DNA from: Campylobacter showae CSUNSWCD | Lineage (GTDB): Bacteria; Campylobacterota; Campylobacteria; Campylobacterales; Campylobacteraceae | Length of the DNA stretch: 64,000 nucleotides | Reading direction: 5' to 3' | Assembly: GCF_000313615.1 (NCBI RefSeq) | Contig: NZ_AMZQ01000010.1 | Coordinates: forward strand, 58,727-122,726 | In this document: positions 29,788-38,887 of the stretch, one piece after another | Layout: every line of letters begins with the position of its first letter | How positions within the stretch are numbered: the first letter of the stretch is position 1 | Position numbers and translations under genes: made by a program | Notes under the pieces: generated by a model | Databases searched by the model: none | What the model saw: the letters and a program-made list of their open reading frames with translations, nothing else | Told to the model about the DNA's origin: nothing

Positions 29788-30702
29788 ATGAGAAAAATTT
29801 TCGCGTTTTTATGTTTGGGCTTAGTCGCGCTATACGCCAAAGGACAAGTTAGCGTCAGTATTTTGCCGCAGCAGTATTTCGTCAAGCAAATCGCGGGCGA
29901 CGCGGTCGAGGTAAACGTAATGGTAGGCAAAGGAGCCGATCCGCACACGTACGAACCAAAGCCAAAACAGATGACCGCGCTTGAAAAAAGCGATCTATAT
30001 TTTGCTATAGGGATCGAGTTTGAGGAGGCTTGGCTGCCGAAATTTCAAAAATCTTATCCAAACCTTAAAATCATAAAAACCGATGAGGGCGTAGAAAAGA
30101 TCAAATTTGAAGGTCACCACGAGCATGCGGGCCACGATCATCATGACGCCAAGCACGAACACGCTCATCACGAGCATAAACACGAGCATGCGGGCCACGA
30201 TCACGAGCATCACCACGGCGAATTTGACCCGCACATCTGGCTAGATCCCGTTTCTGTTAAAATCCAAGCTAAAAATATCGCCGCCGCGCTAAGCGAAAAA
30301 TATCCTGAGAACAAGGCGCTTTTTGAAGCGAATTTGGCCAAATTTGAAGCCCAGCTTGACGAGCTTGACGGCTTTATCAAAAGCACTCTAGCAAACGTTA
30401 AAAACCGCGAATTTATCGTATATCACCCGTCTTGGGGTTACTTTGCTAAGCGCTACGACCTAGAGCAAATCGCGATCGAAGTGGATGGCAAAGAACCAAA
30501 ACCGGCCGAGCTAAAAGAGCTTATCGAAGAGGCCAAAGAGCACGGCGTGAAGGTCATTTTCGTCGCTCCGCAGTTTTCTAAAAAAGCCGCTCAAACCATC
30601 GCCAAAGAAAGCGGTGCTAGCGTCGTAGAGATCGATCAACTGCCGCTTGATTGGGACGCCGAGCTACGCAAAACGGCGCAAATTTTTGCAAAGAGCCTGT
30701 AA
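29788..30702 (+). CDS. znuA: High-affinity zinc ABC transporter, periplasmic binding protein
   Basis: 304 residues with a signal peptide (about 1-19) and the cluster A-I fold of ZnuA/TroA. The metal site is visible as GADPHTYEP, HIWLDP, VYHPSWGYFA and a late D/E. Between residues about 109 and 148 there is a very His-rich loop with some 20 His in 40 residues (GHHEHAGHDHHDAKHEH and a second GHDHEHHHGE), typical of zinc ZnuA and thought to gather zinc. The stop is directly followed by the ATG of the ZevAB-like gene. Likely repressed by the divergent Zur. Confidence 0.93.
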   Translation: MRKIFAFLCLGLVALYAKGQVSVSILPQQYFVKQIAGDAVEVNVMVGKGADPHTYEPKPKQMTALEKSDLYFAIGIEFEEAWLPKFQKSYPNLKIIKTDEGVEKIKFEGHHEHAGHDHHDAKHEHAHHEHKHEHAGHDHEHHHGEFDPHIWLDPVSVKIQAKNIAAALSEKYPENKALFEANLAKFEAQLDELDGFIKSTLANVKNREFIVYHPSWGYFAKRYDLEQIAIEVDGKEPKPAELKELIEEAKEHGVKVIFVAPQFSKKAAQTIAKESGASVVEIDQLPLDWDAELRKTAQIFAKSL

Positions 30703-32268
30703 ATGAAATTTGGACGCATACTCGCTATTTTCGCGCTTTTTGCGTCCTTTTTTAGCTTTGCGCACGCTTGCGCTCTGTGTTCGCTTTACACTCCGACCGC
30801 GCACGCCTCGGTCAAATTTGACGTCCAAGGCGATATGATAAAAACAGCCGTCGTAACCTGGACGTTTTCTGAAAATTTCACCGAACTCACGCTGCAAAGC
30901 TACGACGAAAATGCCGACAAAGCGCTTAGCAAAAACGAAGCGTGGAAGGTGCAAAAATCCCTGCTCGACTACATCGTGCCGCGCGGGTATCTAACGAGCG
31001 TAGGCTACTACGACGGCGCCGGCGAGACCGTAAATCTGCACGCCAAAACGCTCTCGCAGCGGGTTTATCTGGATGAGGGCAGGCTAAATTTCGAGTATAT
31101 TTTAGAGCTAAATTTAGCAGTCAAGGACGGCCGCGTCGTCACGGTCGAGGTTTTTGACCACGAGGGATTTTTTAACTTTAAAATAAGCTCGCCCGAGCCA
31201 TACGCGCTCACCGATAAAATTTATCTCGTGCCAAACGTAAATTTGAGCACGGCGTTTTTTGAAATGACTTCAAAAGCGCCCAAAATAGAGCCTGCAAAGC
31301 CCGAGCTTAGCTCGCTAGTTAAGGCGCAAAGTAAGCAAAATTTAGAGCAAATCGACGCCGAGGATAGGGCGAAATTTGACTCCGTTTCAGGGATGAGCCT
31401 TCAGTTTTTAGAGCGATTAAAAGAGCTCATTAAGATAAATAGCGCCGAGCTAAACACGCTAAATTTCGCCCTGCTGGCTGCGGTTAGCTTTTTTTATGGA
31501 TTTTTGCATGCCGCGGGTCCGGGTCATGCTAAGATGCTAACGGCTAGCTACTTCATCGCAAACGGCGGCAGCTACTCGCGCGCGCTGGTTTTTGCGATGA
31601 AGGTCGGGTTCGCGCACGTGGCGGGGGCGTTTTTACTCGTGCTTTTTAGCTACGTTTTTTTAAACGCGTTTTTGACGGACAAGGTCAGCGACATAGCGGG
31701 CGCGATGACGAAAATCTCGGCCGTAGCGATCGTTTGCGTGAGCCTTTATATGATCTACGCTAAGCTTAAAAAAACGGCGCTAAAGCCTAAATTTAGCTTT
31801 GCTAGCGCGTCTGTTTCGGACAAAAAAGGCGCAAATGGAGCGAGTAAAGTTTTTGGCTCAAATTTAAACTCCGCGTCAAATTTAGGCTTAAATTCCGTCA
31901 AATTTAGCCCTGCTGCCCACGAGAGCGAATGTGGCTGCGCAGCCTGTAGGGCTTCTACCGAGGCGCCAAAGACCGCTAGCGAGTGGCTCGTGGTGCTAGC
32001 GGGCTCTCTCGTACCGTGTCCGGGTACGCTGCTAGTTTTCGTGCTAGCATTTAGCCTAAACAGCTACGCGGCCGGGCTTGCTAGTGGCGTGTTTATGGGG
32101 CTTGGCATGGGTGCGGTGATATTTCTAGCGGCCGTTTGCGGCTTTAAGCTAAAAGGCGCGATGAGATTTCGCGCGCTGCGGACTTGCTGCGAGTTTGCCG
32201 CGCTTTTTGTGATGCTGGGGCTTGGCGTTTTTATGTTTTATATTTCGGGTAAGGTGAGCGTTTTATGA
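30703..32268 (+). CDS. Fused DUF1007 - NicO/RcnA-type metal transporter (ZevA-ZevB-like)
   Basis: A 521-residue fusion. After a signal peptide (about 1-22, ending AHA) comes a DUF1007 periplasmic domain (about 23-200, HASVKFDVQGDMIKTAV then LTLQSYDENAD and FDHEGFF). The C-terminal half has about six helices of the NicO/RcnA family with GFLHAAGPGHAKM and SLVPCPGTLLVF. In Haemophilus these are separate proteins, ZevA and ZevB, that help zinc acquisition. Here they lie between znuA and znuC, which supports a zinc role over nickel/cobalt export. A Cys/His-rich loop (HESECGCAACRAS, about 406-418) lies between helices. It overlaps znuC by four bases (ATGA). Confidence 0.85.
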   Translation: MKFGRILAIFALFASFFSFAHACALCSLYTPTAHASVKFDVQGDMIKTAVVTWTFSENFTELTLQSYDENADKALSKNEAWKVQKSLLDYIVPRGYLTSVGYYDGAGETVNLHAKTLSQRVYLDEGRLNFEYILELNLAVKDGRVVTVEVFDHEGFFNFKISSPEPYALTDKIYLVPNVNLSTAFFEMTSKAPKIEPAKPELSSLVKAQSKQNLEQIDAEDRAKFDSVSGMSLQFLERLKELIKINSAELNTLNFALLAAVSFFYGFLHAAGPGHAKMLTASYFIANGGSYSRALVFAMKVGFAHVAGAFLLVLFSYVFLNAFLTDKVSDIAGAMTKISAVAIVCVSLYMIYAKLKKTALKPKFSFASASVSDKKGANGASKVFGSNLNSASNLGLNSVKFSPAAHESECGCAACRASTEAPKTASEWLVVLAGSLVPCPGTLLVFVLAFSLNSYAAGLASGVFMGLGMGAVIFLAAVCGFKLKGAMRFRALRTCCEFAALFVMLGLGVFMFYISGKVSVL

Positions 32269-33020
32269 GCGACATTTCGGTGCGAAATTTGAGCTTTGGT
32301 TACGATGAAAACCTCGTGTTTGACGGTATAAATTTAGAATACGATTGCAAGGATTTCCTAGCTATCATCGGCCCAAACGGCGGCGGCAAAAGTACGCTTT
32401 TAAAGCTGATGCTAGGGCTAAACAAGCCAAGCGGCGGGACGATCGAGGTGTTTGGCCAGGAGCCCGCTAGCGTGAGCAAGGCCGTGGGCTACGTCCCGCA
32501 AAATATCCCGATAAATCAAAGCTTCCCGATGCGCGTGCTCGAGGTTGTTTTGATGGGGCGGATAGATAAAAAGCTGTTTGGATTTTACGGTAAGGACGAT
32601 AAGATAGAGGCCGAGGCGGCGCTGGAGCGCGTCGGGATGGGAGAATTTACACGGCGAAAGATCGGCGATCTAAGCGGCGGCCAGCGCCAACGCGTCTATA
32701 TCGCGCGCGCGCTTTGCGCGAAGGCAAAGATTTTGATGCTAGACGAACCAACCGCCAGCATCGATACGAAAGGCCAGGCGGACGTTTATAAGCTGCTAAA
32801 ACAGATAAACGAGGACGGCACGGGCGTCGTGCTCATCAGCCACGACGTAAATTTGACGCTAAATTTCGCCACCAAAGTCGCCTACGTCAATCACGATCTT
32901 TTCATGCATGAGATCTCGCACGGCTCCAAGCAGGATTTTATCGAGCATTTGGCGAGCGAGCATAGGCATTTTTGCGATGTGGAGGTGGCGCTCAAGGAGT
33001 GCGGCTGCGGAAAACATTAA
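32265..33020 (+). CDS. znuC: Zinc ABC transporter ATP-binding protein
   Basis: 251 residues with Walker A GPNGGGKST, Q-loop VPQN, signature LSGGQRQRVYIAR, Walker B ILMLDEPTAS and H-loop SHD. The C-terminus is rich in His and Cys (EHRHFCDVEVALKECGCGKH), which could bind metal. It pairs with ZnuA and ZnuB. After its stop the operon is interrupted by 450 bases of repeat R3 and a G-rich structured region before znuB, unusual for a transporter operon. Confidence 0.93.
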   Translation: MSDISVRNLSFGYDENLVFDGINLEYDCKDFLAIIGPNGGGKSTLLKLMLGLNKPSGGTIEVFGQEPASVSKAVGYVPQNIPINQSFPMRVLEVVLMGRIDKKLFGFYGKDDKIEAEAALERVGMGEFTRRKIGDLSGGQRQRVYIARALCAKAKILMLDEPTASIDTKGQADVYKLLKQINEDGTGVVLISHDVNLTLNFATKVAYVNHDLFMHEISHGSKQDFIEHLASEHRHFCDVEVALKECGCGKH

Positions 33021-33197
33021 ATTTAGCGGCGGCTTGGCTTGTTCCTTTATACGTCGTTGGAAATTTCACCGAAGCTCAGTTACATACTATATGTATGCGC
33101 CCTCGCTCGGCTCATTTCCGCCTCGTCTAAAGAAAAAATACGGCGCCTTATTGTTTTACGCTCAAATTTGCAAACTTGAGTCGCCGAGACCCACACC
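33021..33197 (-). repeat. Structured intergenic repeat, copy R3 (type I)
   Basis: Read on the minus strand it begins GGTGTGGGTCTCGGCGA, continues through GTAAAACAATAAGGC and TAGACGAGGCGGAAAT, and ends near the znuC stop. The tip stem CATAC/GTATG (33083-33087, 33093-33097) encloses ATATA on the minus strand. GGAAAT (33059-33064) pairs with ATTTCC (33114-33119), and TTCCTTTA (33042-33049) with TAAAGAAA (33128-33135) with one non-Watson-Crick position. Confidence 0.75.
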
Positions 33198-33432
33198 ACA
33201 AAAATGCAAATTTAAAAAACGTGCGGCGCGACAGCGCCAAATAAACCTGCACGCAGTGCAGCAACATCTCACGTGCAGTGGGGCAGGTGGGGGTTTGGGG
33301 GCGGAAGGGGCGACGCTTCGTAAGTAGAAACCCCTTCCGCCTCCCAAGAAAAAAAGAAAAACTAAAAATTTTTAGAGAACGCTAAATTTAACCAAACCAA
33401 ATTTAGAATCTTAAAGGTGCGGGTCTCGGCGA
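33181..33432. repeat. 252-bp segment bounded by 17-bp inverted repeats
   Basis: TCGCCGAGACCCACACC at 33181-33197 is repeated inverted as GGTGCGGGTCTCGGCGA at 33416-33432, 16 of 17 bases matching. The same word, GGCGCGGGTCTCGGCGA, begins copy R5 at 45708-45724, so it belongs to the repeat family. The interior holds the G-rich tract and hairpins and no gene. Confidence 0.65.
33280..33345 (+). other. G-quadruplex-capable tract overlapping a 14-bp hairpin
   Basis: Four runs of at least four G (33280-33283, 33289-33293, 33297-33301, 33307-33310) have short loops of 3-5 bases, the classical G4 form. The last two runs also form the left arm (33297-33310) of a 14-bp stem with 33331-33344 (one G-T pair) around a 20-base loop. 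The two structures exclude each other. Just upstream, CTGCAC/GTGCAG (33248-33262) and GGCGC/GCGCC add small hairpins. Confidence 0.65.
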
Positions 33433-33473
33433 GAAACGCCAAAAACGCCGAAAAAAGTAAAAAAAGGAAACAA

Positions 33474-34271
33474 ATGCTAGAAGCTCTTAGCTTAAATTTT
33501 ATGCAAAACGCCCTGCTGGCGGGCATCCTCGTTAGCATCGCCTGCGGCGTGATCGGCACGCTCACGGTCATAAACCGCATGGTTTTCATCGCGGGCGGCA
33601 TCGCTCACGGCGCATACGGCGGGCTTGGCATCGCGTTTTATTTTTCGCTCGAGCCGCTGCTTGGAGCGAGCCTGTTTTCCGTATTTTTGGCGCTACTCAT
33701 CGCCACGATCACGCTCAAAGATAAAAGCAAGATGGACTCCGTTATCGGTGCGCTGTGGGCGTTTGGCATGGCGTTTGGCATCATCCTCACCGACCTAACG
33801 CCCGGCTACAACGTCGATCTCATGAGCTATCTTTTCGGCTCGATTTTGGCCGTGCCACAGGGCGATCTTCTTTTCATGACGGTCGCAAACTGCGTCATAC
33901 TCGCGTCCGTCGCGCTATTTTACCGCCAGTTTGAGGCGCTTAGCTTTGACGCGGAGTTTGCCAGGCTGCGCGGCGTGAAAACAACGCTGCTCTACTACGC
34001 ACTAACGTGCATGATGGCGCTAAGCGTCGTGATGACGATACGCGCGGTCGGACTCATCCTGGTTATCGCGCTGCTCACGATCCCGCCCTATATCGCAGGC
34101 GTGGTCTCGAGCCGTCTGGGCACGATGATGCTAAACGCCGCGCTCATCTCGGCCGCGTTTTGCGTGAGCGGGCTGTGGCTAAGCTTTGAGGCGAATTTAA
34201 CCAGCGGTGCTAGTATCATCCTCATCGCTTCGGTTTGCTTTTTTATATTTACGGCGGTAAAAAGGCGGTAG
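33474..34271 (+). CDS. znuB: Zinc ABC transporter permease
   Basis: 265 residues, an ABC-3 family permease with about eight or nine helices (GILVSIACGVIGTLTVINRM, then FIAGGIAHGAYGGLG, a feature shared by ZnuB/MntB proteins). The start is placed at ATG 33474, preceded by AAAAAAGGAAA. A GTG at 33417 would extend the frame into the repeat and give an unlikely basic N-terminus. It completes ZnuABC, but repeat-derived structure separates it from znuC, which may change its expression relative to the other subunits. Confidence 0.92.
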   Translation: MLEALSLNFMQNALLAGILVSIACGVIGTLTVINRMVFIAGGIAHGAYGGLGIAFYFSLEPLLGASLFSVFLALLIATITLKDKSKMDSVIGALWAFGMAFGIILTDLTPGYNVDLMSYLFGSILAVPQGDLLFMTVANCVILASVALFYRQFEALSFDAEFARLRGVKTTLLYYALTCMMALSVVMTIRAVGLILVIALLTIPPYIAGVVSSRLGTMMLNAALISAAFCVSGLWLSFEANLTSGASIILIASVCFFIFTAVKRR

Positions 34272-34378
34272 GCTCGGCGTTTTTGGGTTAAATTTGATCA
34301 AATTTAACTCGTAGTCTGCGGCGTAAATTTGACCTCAAATTTACGATGACACAGGCAAATTGACCCCGCAAATCTAAA

Positions 34379-35017
34379 TCAGAAAAATTCCTTCTCCAAA
34401 GGTTGCATCGCGTTGCCGTCTGCGTCGAAAAGCACCCGCCCGCAGACCTCGCAAACCTCGTCTCTTGGCGACGGCTCGTCCGCATCCAGCTGCCACGCGG
34501 ACATCTCGCCGCACTCGCAGTTTATGACGTAAAGGATCTGCCTTTTGCGGCGCTTGCCCCACGGCACGATATCCCAAAATAGCTCCTCGCGCTTTGCCAT
34601 TTTCTTAAAGTCTTTTTCGGCGTCCTTGTGTGCTATGAGTAGGTAATAAGCGTCGTTATGCAGATCCAAAGTAAATAGCCTAAAATCGCTCTTTTTGAGC
34701 GCTTTTTGAAACTCGTTCATCAAAAATAGGCTCGCATCGCCGCGCTCGAAACCCTCTTTTTTTGCTTCTTTTTCGAGCCTTGCGTAAATTTTATCGCAGT
34801 CTAGTGACACGCCACTTTGCAGCGCATCAAGCCTAGAGCTGATAAATTTGCCTACATCGCCCGTCTCGTCCTCGCCGGCCCAGTCAAGTATCCAAATAAG
34901 CCCTTTTCCGATAAGCGCGTTTAAGAACTCGTTATCGTCCATCTCGCCCGTTTTCTCAAAACCGCCCGTTTCGCCCGCCGTCAAATGCTTTAGGACGCAG
35001 CACTGATCTTTCGTCAT
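34379..35017 (-). CDS. Unrecognised cytosolic protein with C-terminal zinc-ribbon-like Cys pairs
   Basis: 212 residues from the ATG at 35017, which has AAGGAGCG upstream; an in-frame ATG at 35044 adds nine residues. Acidic, without signal or membrane segment. The C-terminal 60 residues have INCECGEMSAW and EVCEVCGRVLF, two Cys pairs spaced as in a zinc ribbon. A CC pair lies at the N-terminus (MTKDQCCVLKHL). The neighbouring zinc locus makes a metal link tempting, but it is on the other strand and I do not recognise the family. Confidence 0.65.
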   Translation of the reverse strand: MTKDQCCVLKHLTAGETGGFEKTGEMDDNEFLNALIGKGLIWILDWAGEDETGDVGKFISSRLDALQSGVSLDCDKIYARLEKEAKKEGFERGDASLFLMNEFQKALKKSDFRLFTLDLHNDAYYLLIAHKDAEKDFKKMAKREELFWDIVPWGKRRKRQILYVINCECGEMSAWQLDADEPSPRDEVCEVCGRVLFDADGNAMQPLEKEFF

Positions 35018-35056
35018 TTTCGCTCCTTTGATTAGATTCGTCAAATTTAGCCGCCT

Positions 35057-35950
35057 TTACGAGCCGGCTACTCGCGATTTTTTATTTTTATAGTAGCTGC
35101 CCACCTCGCTAACGACGATACCAAAGAGTATGAGTCCGGCTCCTGCTATCTGCACGCCGCTTAGTATCTCGCCGCCAAAAAAATACCCAACAACCCCAGC
35201 ACTTACCGGCTCAAAGGTAAAGATGAGCGAGGTTTTAACGGGCGTCGTGTAGCGCTGCGCCGCCGTCTGTACGAAAAACGCCAAAACCGTCGCAAACACT
35301 GACGTTACAGCAACTGCGACAAAAAACGCCTCGTCTAAAACGGGTACGACGCCTCTAGGCTCGAAAATCTGCGCCGCAACAAAACAAAGCGCCGCCACGA
35401 CCGCAAACTGCGCGCTCACCATCCAGTATAGCTCGCACCTTCGCACCAAAACGCCCGTGAAAATGATATGTAGCGCAAAACCTAGCGCGCAAACGACACT
35501 AAGCCCCTCCCCCGCGCCAAAACCAAGCTCGCTGCCCGTTAGAAAATAAAGCCCCGCAGCCGATAAAAACGCGCCAATAAAGGCATAAACTACGACCTTT
35601 TGTCCAAAAAACGCGAGCGCGATAAATGGCGTAAAGACGGCGTTTAGCCCCGTGATAAAGGCGACGGTGGAACTTGGGGTGTATTTGAGAGCAAAGGTCT
35701 GAAGCGTAAAGGCCGCAAACAAAAGCGCGCCTAAAAATGCGCCAAATCTTAATGAATTGCGGTCGATTTTTCGCGTAAATTTGAGGCTTATGAGCGCCAT
35801 CAGCGCGGCCGCGATCAAAAACCTCCAAAACAAAAGCGTAAAAACTCCGTTTGTCTTTAGCGTTTGCGCCATCGGCAAAAACGTCACGCCCCAGACCACC
35901 GCGATCACGAACAGCGCGAGGTCGGCCTTAAATTCGGTTGTTTTTTTCAT
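35057..35950 (-). CDS. DMT-superfamily (EamA) transporter 1
   Basis: 297 residues with ten predicted helices in two EamA repeats, beginning ALFVIAVVWGVTFLPMAQTLKTNGVFTLL-like in pattern, with the conserved WGVTF and SSTVAFITGLNAVFTPF. Basic C-terminal tail (YYKNKKSR). Such proteins export amino acids or other metabolites; the substrate is unknown. The neighbouring gene at 36209 is a paralogue with the same motif order, so the pair arose by duplication. Confidence 0.85.
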   Translation of the reverse strand: MKKTTEFKADLALFVIAVVWGVTFLPMAQTLKTNGVFTLLFWRFLIAAALMALISLKFTRKIDRNSLRFGAFLGALLFAAFTLQTFALKYTPSSTVAFITGLNAVFTPFIALAFFGQKVVVYAFIGAFLSAAGLYFLTGSELGFGAGEGLSVVCALGFALHIIFTGVLVRRCELYWMVSAQFAVVAALCFVAAQIFEPRGVVPVLDEAFFVAVAVTSVFATVLAFFVQTAAQRYTTPVKTSLIFTFEPVSAGVVGYFFGGEILSGVQIAGAGLILFGIVVSEVGSYYKNKKSRVAGS

Positions 35951-36208
35951 CTGATTTCTTTAGCTAAATTTAAGGGGCAAATTTAACGCAATTTCTCTAA
36001 ATTCGGGCTTTATCGCGTCAAATTTGAGAGTCGCCGCCCTCTTGCTAGCGGTCGAAATGGCGATAAATTTAAAGCTAAATTTAAGAGGCGATTTTAAAAA
36101 GATTTGCGTCAAAATCGCCGAGAGAGTAAATTTGGCGGCGATTTGATAAATTTGATCTTGCCGCGGATCGGCGCTTTGAGCGAAACGCCAAGCAAAACCC
36201 GCCGAAAT

Positions 36209-37096
36209 TTAGGCTAAATTTTCCTTTTTGGCGCGCAGGTAGCTGCCTATCTCGCTGATCAAAACTCCGACCAAGATAAGCGCCGCACCGCAAAGCCTAT
36301 ACGCGCTGATGTCCTCCGCGCCGATGAAATACCCCATCGCTCCGGCGGTTACGGGCTCTAGAGTGAAAAATATCGCCGTTTTAACGGGCATCGTAAATTT
36401 TTGCATCAAGGCCTGCGCGAAAAACGCAAACGCCGTACCCAGCACGCCCACGACTAGCATTGCTATGATAAACGCCTTGTCCACGACGGGAGCGATTTTA
36501 GCGTCCTCAAAAACCAAAATAGCCGCAAAACAAAGCGCGATTAGGGTCAAAATTTCAAAATAAACCATATTTACGAGGTTGCATTTTTGCACTAGGCGGT
36601 TGGTGAGCACGATATGAAAAGAGTAGGCGCACGCACAAACCAGAGCCAAAATTTCGCCCAGGCCAAAGCCGACCTTCGTATCGCCTATCATATAAAGCCC
36701 CGCCACCGCAAACGCCACGCCCACATACGCGTAGGAGTAAATTTTATGCCTAAAAAGCCCCGCCGCGATAAAAGGCACCAAGGCCACGTTTAGCCCGATG
36801 ATAAAGGCCACGGACGAGGTGTCGGCGTATTTAAACGCAAAAGTCTGACTGACAAATCCCGCGAACAAAAATAGACCCAAGATCACGCCAGATTTTATAT
36901 CAGGCGCGCTCACGTCTTTTAGCTTTTTATAAAATATCGCCCCAGCTATGATCGCCGCTAGCAAAAATCTCCAAAACAAAACGCCAAAAACGCCGTTAGT
37001 AGCAAGCGCTAGCGAGGTAGGCAGATAGCCCAGACCAAAGACTATCGCAACAAAAATCATGCCTACGTCGGCGCGAAATTCCAAACTATTTTTCAC
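36209..37096 (-). CDS. DMT-superfamily (EamA) transporter 2
   Basis: 295 residues, ten helices, paralogue of the gene at 35057: shared pattern SLEF/TEFKADLA-like start, NGVFGVLFWRFLLAA, SSVAFIIGLN and a C-terminal EIGSYLRAKK. The two genes are parallel and 258 bases apart; the gap is AT-rich with repeated AAATTTA words and no gene. It lies 14 bases downstream of the DUF4197 gene, so those two may be co-transcribed. Substrate unknown. Confidence 0.85.
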   Translation of the reverse strand: MKNSLEFRADVGMIFVAIVFGLGYLPTSLALATNGVFGVLFWRFLLAAIIAGAIFYKKLKDVSAPDIKSGVILGLFLFAGFVSQTFAFKYADTSSVAFIIGLNVALVPFIAAGLFRHKIYSYAYVGVAFAVAGLYMIGDTKVGFGLGEILALVCACAYSFHIVLTNRLVQKCNLVNMVYFEILTLIALCFAAILVFEDAKIAPVVDKAFIIAMLVVGVLGTAFAFFAQALMQKFTMPVKTAIFFTLEPVTAGAMGYFIGAEDISAYRLCGAALILVGVLISEIGSYLRAKKENLA

Positions 37097-37110
37097 TATT
37101 CTCCCTTATT

Positions 37111-37857
37111 TTACTTGAAAATTCCCTGCAGGATTTTCGTGCCCTGCTCCACAGCGCCGCCTCGTAGCGAGCTTTCCTTTTCGCTCATCACGTTAAAGAG
37201 CCCGTCTAGCGTCTTGCGCGTGATATAGCCGTTTAGATCCTCGTTTTCTTGCGGTATGTATTCGCCAGCGCCCATGCTAGTTGCGATGCCTTTTAGCTGC
37301 TTTGCGGCGTCTGATTTTGCCAGCGCACTACCCGCGACGAACGAATTTAGCCCGTTGTACGCCGTGGCAAAGGTATTGTCGCTCATCATTTTGGTGATGA
37401 TCGGCTTAAACACGGCTTGCAGTTTCTCGCTCGAATTTTGTTGCAAAAACCTCGTAAAGCTGTCCTTGCCGCCTTCTAGCACCTTTTTCACGTCCGCGTC
37501 GCTCATATTTTTTATCACGCCCGAAAATACGTCCGCAGCCCCCGGCACGGCCGCGCTTGCTGCGTTATTTATCGAGGTTAACATCTCGTTAGCCCACTTT
37601 TCGCCACCCACTTTTTTAGCCAAATTTGCCGCCGTTTCTAGGCTCTTTGGCAGCGGGATTTTAGCCGTAGCGTTTTTTAAAAATCCTCCGTTTGATAGCT
37701 CCTTAACGGCCGCATTTAGAGCCGAGCTGACTGCGCTTTTGTAGTCGCCCGAGTTTGCCGCGCCCAGTATCTGCGCGCCTTGATTTAGCGTCTCTTGCCA
37801 ATTAGCCTGAGCCGAAACGGCGAGCAAAACCGCGCATAAGATCAAACTTTTCTTCAT
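37111..37857 (-). CDS. DUF4197 periplasmic protein
   Basis: 248 residues with a signal peptide (about 1-18, ending AQA). The mature protein is mainly helical with IPLPKSLETAANLAKKVG, MNNA-like ALTSINNAASAAVPG and YITRKTLDGLF, which match the uncharacterised DUF4197 family common in Gram-negative bacteria. The role is unknown. Probable first gene of a unit with the EamA gene at 36209. Confidence 0.85.
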   Translation of the reverse strand: MKKSLILCAVLLAVSAQANWQETLNQGAQILGAANSGDYKSAVSSALNAAVKELSNGGFLKNATAKIPLPKSLETAANLAKKVGGEKWANEMLTSINNAASAAVPGAADVFSGVIKNMSDADVKKVLEGGKDSFTRFLQQNSSEKLQAVFKPIITKMMSDNTFATAYNGLNSFVAGSALAKSDAAKQLKGIATSMGAGEYIPQENEDLNGYITRKTLDGLFNVMSEKESSLRGGAVEQGTKILQGIFK

Positions 37858-38156
37858 CGTTTTTCCTTAAAGTAAAATTCGGCGGTTATGATATTAAATT
37901 TCAGCTTTTAAACGGGTAAATTTGGGCCTTTTTAGAGCGAATTTACCCGCATCTTTACGGCGCGGCGACTTAAATTTTCAAAATTTAAAACGCAAATTTG
38001 AGCCGTGATTTAAGGGTTAAATTTAATCGCAAATTTATACGGCGCGCTTGTCTGTTTGGCTCCAAATTTCAGACATCAAATTTAGACACAAATTTGAGCG
38101 TGATTAACCGCAAGAGGCAAAATTTGAGTTAAAATTAGCCTTTTTGAAAGGGCAAA

Positions 38157-38723
38157 ATGGAGCTTTTACTTCTCTCTATCGCGCTTGCTATGGACGCGGC
38201 GGCGCTTAGCATCGCAAACGGCGCAAAATACCGCAATCTCGCGCTATCAAAGATTTTATTTATCGCATTTGTTTTTGGATTTTTTCAGGCGGCGATGCCG
38301 CTTGCTGGCTATTTTTTGGGCGCAGCGTTTGCTAGATTTATCGCACAGATCGATCACTTTATCGCGTTTGCGATTTTGGGCTTTTTGGGCGCAAAGATGA
38401 TCCGAGAAGCCTGTAGAAACGAGCCTGCACAGGCCGTGAGCCTTGATACGAAGATGCTGCTCTCAGGCGGATTTGCCACCAGCATCGACGCGCTAGCCGT
38501 GGGCGTTACGCTGAGCTTTACGGCCGCGGACATCTACTTTAGCGCCGCTGTTATCGGGATAGTTTGCTTCGCACTTAGCGTTGCGGCGTTTTACGTCGGC
38601 AAATTTGCGGGAGAGTTTTTGGAGCAAAAGGCGCTGATTTTAGGCGGCGCGATCCTCATCGCTCTTGGTTTTAAAATCTTAATCACGCACCTTTTTGATC
38701 ACGGGTTTTTGAGTCAAATTTGA
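38157..38723 (+). CDS. mntP: Manganese efflux pump MntP
   Basis: 188 residues with six helices and two Asp-containing repeats, [14 protein letters not shown] (about 10-23) and [14 protein letters not shown] (about 104-117), the signature of MntP. It exports excess Mn(II). The upstream 299-base gap is AT-rich; I looked for a yybP-ykoY Mn riboswitch and could not recognise one. GAAAGGGCAAA precedes the ATG. Confidence 0.9.
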   Translation: MELLLLSIALAMDAAALSIANGAKYRNLALSKILFIAFVFGFFQAAMPLAGYFLGAAFARFIAQIDHFIAFAILGFLGAKMIREACRNEPAQAVSLDTKMLLSGGFATSIDALAVGVTLSFTAADIYFSAAVIGIVCFALSVAAFYVGKFAGEFLEQKALILGGAILIALGFKILITHLFDHGFLSQI

Positions 38724-38887
38724 TACGGTGCGCAGAATTTTAGGTTTAAATTTTGCGCCTTACGCGCACTCTGCGTTCAAATTTAGAAATCAAACCTTGC
38801 GCCAAAGCCAAATTTAACCCAAATTTCGATTGCCTCAAAAAGCGTAAATTTAGCTCAAATTTAACCTACGCCGCTAAAAAATCAAAT

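Noticed and set aside
33417-33473. GTG start at 33417 for znuB, giving a basic N-terminal extension
   Set aside because: The extension lies in the inverted repeat word GGTGCGGGTCTCGGCGA and its flank, lacks a ribosome site, and ATG 33474 has AAAAAAGGAAA and gives a normal permease N-terminus.
37858-38156. Manganese riboswitch (yybP-ykoY) upstream of mntP
   Set aside because: No recognisable three-way-junction or conserved loop sequences; the gap is simple AT-rich DNA.
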